A stretch of 64,000 nt of DNA from NCBI RefSeq assembly GCF_036013525.1, contig NZ_CP107853.1, positions 9,300,001 to 9,364,000 on the forward strand, in the 5' to 3' direction. A program made the position numbers and the translations under genes. The stretch comes from Nonomuraea sp. NBC_00507 (GTDB taxonomy: Bacteria > Actinomycetota > Actinomycetes > Streptosporangiales > Streptosporangiaceae). The notes under the pieces were generated by a model, which was not told the origin of the DNA, ran no database searches, and saw only the letters and a list, made by a program, of their open reading frames with translations. Of the stretch, positions 60,611-64,000 are shown piece by piece; within the stretch, counting starts at the first letter, position 1; each line of letters starts with the position of its first letter.

Positions 60611-61446
60611 CGCCCAAGCAGGACCTCGCCGACGCGCCCAGCACCGACGAGCCCCCCACCGCACCCGCCCCCGACGACGCCTCGACCACCACGGACGTCG
60701 CCCTTCCCAACGCCGCCGCCTCCACCGAAACGGACGCCGGTGTCCCCGACGCCGCCTCCACTGCCGACGATGCCACCGAGCAGGCGCCGGACGGGACGTC
60801 CGAGCAGCCCACGACGAGCGGCGCGCAGCCGGCGGCCCCCGGCACTCCCCCCAACGACGAGGACGGCCGCGGGAGGCGGGCCGGGCGGGTCACCCGTGCC
60901 CGCATCGTCGGGGCGCTGGCCGCCATGCTGGTGGCCGCCGTCGCGGCGACCGCCGTGCTGCAGTGGGTCGCCGCCGCTCAGGCCGATGACGCGCGGACCA
61001 AGCTGGAGGCCGAGCGGGCGCTGCGCCTGGAGGTGTCGGGCGCGGCGAGCGCGTTCAGCAAGGCCCTGCTCAGCTACGACTACCGGGATCTCCAGACCAC
61101 GCGGGCGACCCTTACCGCGCAGGCCACCGGCGACTTCCTGACCACGTACGACACGGCGTTCGGCGGGGCGATGGCGCAGGTCATCGTGAAGCTCAAGGCC
61201 GTCTCGCAGGCCACCGTGCGCGAGGTGTACCTGGCTGACGTGGACGAGGCCACCGCGCACGCCATCGTCGTGGTCGACCAGCAGGTGAACACCTCCGAAG
61301 CGATCCGCTCAGTGAAGGATTCGCACCTTAAGATCGCTCTTGTGAAGGATAAAGGCACCTGGAAGGTCCACGACGTGACCGTGCTCGGCGCAGCCTCCGA
61401 GGATCAGTACACCCTCGACGGCGGCGACCAGAAGAAGAAGGACTGA
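60607..61446 (+). CDS. Mce-associated membrane protein
   Basis: 279 residues from a GTG at 60607 (GTGA overlap). A disordered 100-residue cytoplasmic head, a membrane helix (IVGALAAMLVAAVAATAVLQW) and a C-terminal NTF2-like domain of about 140 residues (SAFSKALLSYDYRDLQTTRA, then VHDVTVLGAASE) match the Mas proteins that end actinobacterial mce operons. These stabilise the Mce complex. Confidence 0.9.
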   Translation: MTPKQDLADAPSTDEPPTAPAPDDASTTTDVALPNAAASTETDAGVPDAASTADDATEQAPDGTSEQPTTSGAQPAAPGTPPNDEDGRGRRAGRVTRARIVGALAAMLVAAVAATAVLQWVAAAQADDARTKLEAERALRLEVSGAASAFSKALLSYDYRDLQTTRATLTAQATGDFLTTYDTAFGGAMAQVIVKLKAVSQATVREVYLADVDEATAHAIVVVDQQVNTSEAIRSVKDSHLKIALVKDKGTWKVHDVTVLGAASEDQYTLDGGDQKKKD

Positions 61447-61463
61447 CCATCGGCCCCGTCGCG

Positions 61464-62057
61464 ATGGGCGGCCACCCGGACGAGGTGCGCGCGCCCGAAA
61501 CATGGCTCACCGACGTGGAGCGGGAGCGGGCGGACCAGTTCAGGTTCCCCCGGGACCGCGCCGGCTTCGTCGCCGCCCACCTCCTCGCCCGGATCTGCGC
61601 CGCTGCGGCGCTCGGCGCCGAACCCGCCGAGCTGACGCTGCTGCAGCACTGCGAGGTGCACGGCCCCGGGCACGGCAGGCCGTACCTCGAACAGGCCCCC
61701 GAGCTGGGCATCAGCCTCAGCCACACCCGCGGCTACGTGTGCGCCGCGGCCGGTCCCGGGAAGATCGGCGTGGACGCCGAGCAGGTGCCCGCGGGCCGGC
61801 TGGACGAGATGCTGGCCGAGCGCGTGCTCACTCCCCGCGAACGCGCGCTGGTCACCGGGAACGACGACCTGATCAAGCACTGGACGCGCAAAGAGGCGCT
61901 GATCAAACGCGGCGAGCTGTCGCTCGACCGGCTGGCCTCGGGCGGCGACGACCTGAACGGCCGGCATCTGCTGGAATGGCGCGCCGAGCCCGGCATCAGG
62001 GTGGCCGTCATCGCGGACGCCCCGGTCAGAAGGCTGCCCATCCCGCGGATAGGCTGA
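61464..62057 (+). CDS. 4'-phosphopantetheinyl transferase (Sfp-like)
   Basis: 197 residues. GKIGVDAEQ holds the acidic Mg ligands and KHWTRKEALIKRG the W-x-x-KEA motif of Sfp-type transferases; FAGxP is replaced by the N-terminal FRFPRDRAGFVAAHLL region that usually precedes the fold. The short length fits the Sfp half of one domain. It would add the pantetheine arm to carrier proteins. It lies 17 bases after the mce operon and may be co-transcribed. Confidence 0.9.
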   Translation: MGGHPDEVRAPETWLTDVERERADQFRFPRDRAGFVAAHLLARICAAAALGAEPAELTLLQHCEVHGPGHGRPYLEQAPELGISLSHTRGYVCAAAGPGKIGVDAEQVPAGRLDEMLAERVLTPRERALVTGNDDLIKHWTRKEALIKRGELSLDRLASGGDDLNGRHLLEWRAEPGIRVAVIADAPVRRLPIPRIG

Positions 62058-62061
62058 CCGC

Positions 62062-62238
62062 ATGTTCTACAAGAAATCGGTTGAGGAGCGGATCGCCGAC
62101 CGCATGGCCAAGCGCCGGCCGCTCGAGGAGGGCAAGACCTTCGAGCACGGACCGGCCAAGTTCATCTTCGTCTCCTTCGCCGTGATCATCGTCGTCGTGC
62201 ACTTCGTCGGGCTCGCGATCATCATGGAGTTCAGCTGA
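62062..62238 (+). CDS. Small membrane protein
   Basis: 58 residues beginning MFYKKSVEERIADRMAKRR and ending with one hydrophobic helix (FIFVSFAVIIVVVHFVGLAI) and MEFS. The N-terminal half is strongly basic. The ATG lies 4 bases after the transferase stop. It is a short frame that codon use and its position support. Confidence 0.65.
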   Translation: MFYKKSVEERIADRMAKRRPLEEGKTFEHGPAKFIFVSFAVIIVVVHFVGLAIIMEFS

Positions 62239-62278
62239 GCCCACGGCCAGGCCGGGGACGTGCGATAGATTGGAGATC

Positions 62279-62737
62279 ATGAGCGCGCCTCGCTGGCTAT
62301 CTCCCGCCGAACAGCGTGCCTGGCGCACGCATCTGGCGTTGCACAAGCTGCTCATGCACCGGCTCGACCGCGAGCTGCAGGAGCATTCCCTCTCGTTGAA
62401 CGACTACGAGATCCTCGTCAACCTGTCCGAGAGCCAGGACCGGCGCATGCGCATGAGCGACCTGGCGGACGCCACGATCCAGTCACGCAGCCGCCTGTCG
62501 CACCAGATCTCCCGCATGGAGGCCAAGGGCCTGGTGACCAGGGAGGACTGCCGGGACGACCGGCGGGGCACCTTCGCGGTGCTGACCGACGAGGGCTGGG
62601 AGACGATCCAGCGGGTCGCGCCGGACCACGTGGCCGGCGTGCGCGAGCACTTCGTCGACCGGCTCACCGACGACCAGCTCAACGCGATCGAGGCGGCGTT
62701 CGCGCCGATCGTCGAGCATCTCAAGAAGCTGCGCTGA
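62279..62737 (+). CDS. MarR-family regulator
   Basis: 152 residues from ATG 62279 with GGAG upstream. Winged helix MRMSDLADATIQSRSRLSHQ, then MEAKGLVTREDCRDDRRGTFAVLTDEG. MarR proteins respond to phenolics and drugs. Sits before the lipoprotein-MFS pair; which genes it controls is open. Confidence 0.92.
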   Translation: MSAPRWLSPAEQRAWRTHLALHKLLMHRLDRELQEHSLSLNDYEILVNLSESQDRRMRMSDLADATIQSRSRLSHQISRMEAKGLVTREDCRDDRRGTFAVLTDEGWETIQRVAPDHVAGVREHFVDRLTDDQLNAIEAAFAPIVEHLKKLR

Positions 62738-62796
62738 CACCCAACCGATATCCACGACCCCGCACGGCGTTCCCAAGCGCTCGCTACGATCCGGGC

Positions 62797-63447
62797 ATGC
62801 TCAGAAAGCTACTGATCGTGGCCGTTCTCGCGCTGGCGTCGGCGTGCTCGTCGGGCGGCGGCGGGGCCGAGTTGCCCGCCGGTCCCGACCTGATGAAGAA
62901 GGCCGCGGAGGCCATGAAGACGGTCAAGTCGGCCACCTTCTCGATCTCCACTGAGGGCAAGCCGAAGGTGCCGGTCAAGAAGGCCGACGGCCGGCTCACC
63001 GCCGCCGGTGACGCCGATGGCACGATCACGATCGACATCCTGGGCAACCTGCAGGAGGTCACCTTCGCCCTGGTCGGGGAGACCGTGCACTTCAAGGGCC
63101 CGACTGGCGGCTTCCAGAAGATGACCAGGCAGCAGCTGGCGCAGTTCTACGACCCGTCGGTCATCCTCGAGCCGACCAAGGGCATCGCGCAGCTGCTGTC
63201 CGCGGCCACGGACCCGAAGGTCGAGGCGGTGGAGGACGGCTCCTACCGGGTCGCCACGACGTTCCCCGGCCAGGTGGTCGGGCAGATCGTCCCGGGCGTC
63301 ACGCAGGGCGTCAACGGCAAGGTCTGGGTCGACCAAGCCACCAGCAGGCTCACCAAGGCCAGCCTGCCGTTGCAGGACGGCACGGTGACGGTGTCGTTCA
63401 GCGACTACGACGCACCGGTCACGATCACGCCGCCCGCCGCGGGATGA
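62797..63447 (+). CDS. LprG/LppX-family lipoprotein
   Basis: 216 residues. The signal peptide ends in LASAC (about residue 17). The mature part has [42 protein letters not shown] and [17 protein letters not shown], the pattern of LppX/LprAFG proteins that carry triacylated glycolipids. It overlaps the MFS gene by 4 bases. The pair reproduces the lprG-P55 operon of mycobacteria, a lipid export unit. Confidence 0.92.
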   Translation: MLRKLLIVAVLALASACSSGGGGAELPAGPDLMKKAAEAMKTVKSATFSISTEGKPKVPVKKADGRLTAAGDADGTITIDILGNLQEVTFALVGETVHFKGPTGGFQKMTRQQLAQFYDPSVILEPTKGIAQLLSAATDPKVEAVEDGSYRVATTFPGQVVGQIVPGVTQGVNGKVWVDQATSRLTKASLPLQDGTVTVSFSDYDAPVTITPPAAG

Positions 63448-64000
63448 GGGCCGCCCGCCGGGTCGCGCTCGGCGCCGGGGGCGCGGTGGTTCTCCTGGCC
63501 GCGCTCGACGCGTACGTGGTGGTGACCGTTCTCATCGACATCGCCAGGGATGTGGGTGTTCCGCTGAACCACCTGGAGCGGGCCACGCCGATCGTCACCG
63601 GGTTCCTGCTCGGGTACGTGGCGGCGATGCCGCTGCTCGGCCGCCTCTCCGACCGGTACGGGCGGCGGCCACTCATCCACGCCTGCCTGGCGGCGTTCGC
63701 TGTCGGATCGGTGCTGACGGCGCTGGCGGCGGGTGAGGTGATGGTGGTCGCGGGGCGTACCGTGCAGGGCGTGGCCGGCGGGGCGCTGCTGCCGATCACC
63801 ATGGCGCTCATCGGCGACCTGTGGGACGAGCACGAGCGGCCTCTGGCGTTGGGGGCGGTGGGTGCGGCCCAGGAACTGGGGAGCGCGCTGGGGCCGCTGT
63901 ACGGCGGGTTGGTGGCGCAGATTTCCAGCGTCATGCTGGTGGGAGTGGAGCTGGGTGGCTGGCACGCCATCTTCTGGATCAACGTGCCGCTGGCGGCGCT
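63444..64000 (+). CDS. MFS transporter (P55/EmrB-type), 5' part
   Basis: About 185 residues are visible from the ATG at 63444 to the window edge, where the frame is still open. [20 protein letters not shown] is helix 1 with the Asp of 14-helix drug exporters, and [13 protein letters not shown] is motif A. It follows the LprG-like lipoprotein with an ATGA overlap, as in Mycobacterium lprG-P55. The C-terminal part is outside the window. Confidence 0.93.
   Translation, partial: MRAARRVALGAGGAVVLLAALDAYVVVTVLIDIARDVGVPLNHLERATPIVTGFLLGYVAAMPLLGRLSDRYGRRPLIHACLAAFAVGSVLTALAAGEVMVVAGRTVQGVAGGALLPITMALIGDLWDEHERPLALGAVGAAQELGSALGPLYGGLVAQISSVMLVGVELGGWHAIFWINVPLAA

Overview
The window is a high-GC actinomycete chromosome segment. 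The gene content (a yrbE/mce transport operon, a SigB-type partner-switching module, a PucR-type proline regulator, many serine/threonine kinases, no CCA encoded at the tRNA end) fits the Streptosporangiales, for example a Nonomuraea-like organism. That assignment is inferred from gene content and codon use; no marker gene for naming the organism is present. No rRNA, CRISPR array or replication origin was seen. One tRNA gene is present, tRNA-Pro(GGG).

The left third (1 to about 22 kb) is accessory in character. A tightly overlapping minus-strand operon (10633 down to 1, running off the left edge) has a branched-chain-type ABC importer, a short-chain dehydrogenase, a two-subunit PEP-synthase-like phosphotransferase, an aldehyde dehydrogenase, a HAD phosphatase and an XRE regulator. 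This set of enzyme classes resembles the CreHI/CreC/CreG/CreD pathway, in which a phenol such as 4-cresol is phosphorylated before side-chain oxidation. Next to it lies a patchwork of crotonases, quinone-reductase-like MDR enzymes, an SDR, an alpha/beta hydrolase and two related TetR repressors. Several genes here are broken: a crotonase 5' fragment, a frameshifted tetR, a hydrolase 5' fragment and two transposase scraps. A 20-bp palindrome, TTAYGGTCRTAYGACCRTAA, recurs as full or half sites in front of five of these genes and probably marks one TetR regulon. The accessory stretch ends at the 3' side of the tRNA-Pro gene, where a gene for a PD-(D/E)XK homing-type endonuclease follows the tRNA.

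The middle (22.8 to 50.9 kb) looks more like ordinary chromosome. It holds a stress-response block (SigB-family sigma factor, RsbW-like kinase, STAS antagonist, GAF-ANTAR protein, PAS-GAF-PP2C protein), a glycosyltransferase behind a good SigB-type promoter, and putR/PRODH/pruA for proline use. Then come two serine/threonine kinases (one with WD40 repeats), a P450 with a PlsC acyltransferase, a cluster of gene fragments (VOC, PPOX, ECF sigma), dhaKLM for dihydroxyacetone phosphorylation, a TPP enzyme with a cyclase-family hydrolase, and an ABC exporter with its own divergent regulator and palindromic operator.

The right end (50.9 to 64 kb) carries pepP and a complete nine-gene operon yrbEA-yrbEB-mceABCDEF-mas with overlapping starts and stops. 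This is followed by a phosphopantetheinyl transferase, a small membrane protein, a MarR regulator and an LprG/P55-like lipoprotein-MFS pair cut by the window edge. No mceG-type ATPase is present, so the Mce importer must take its ATPase from elsewhere.
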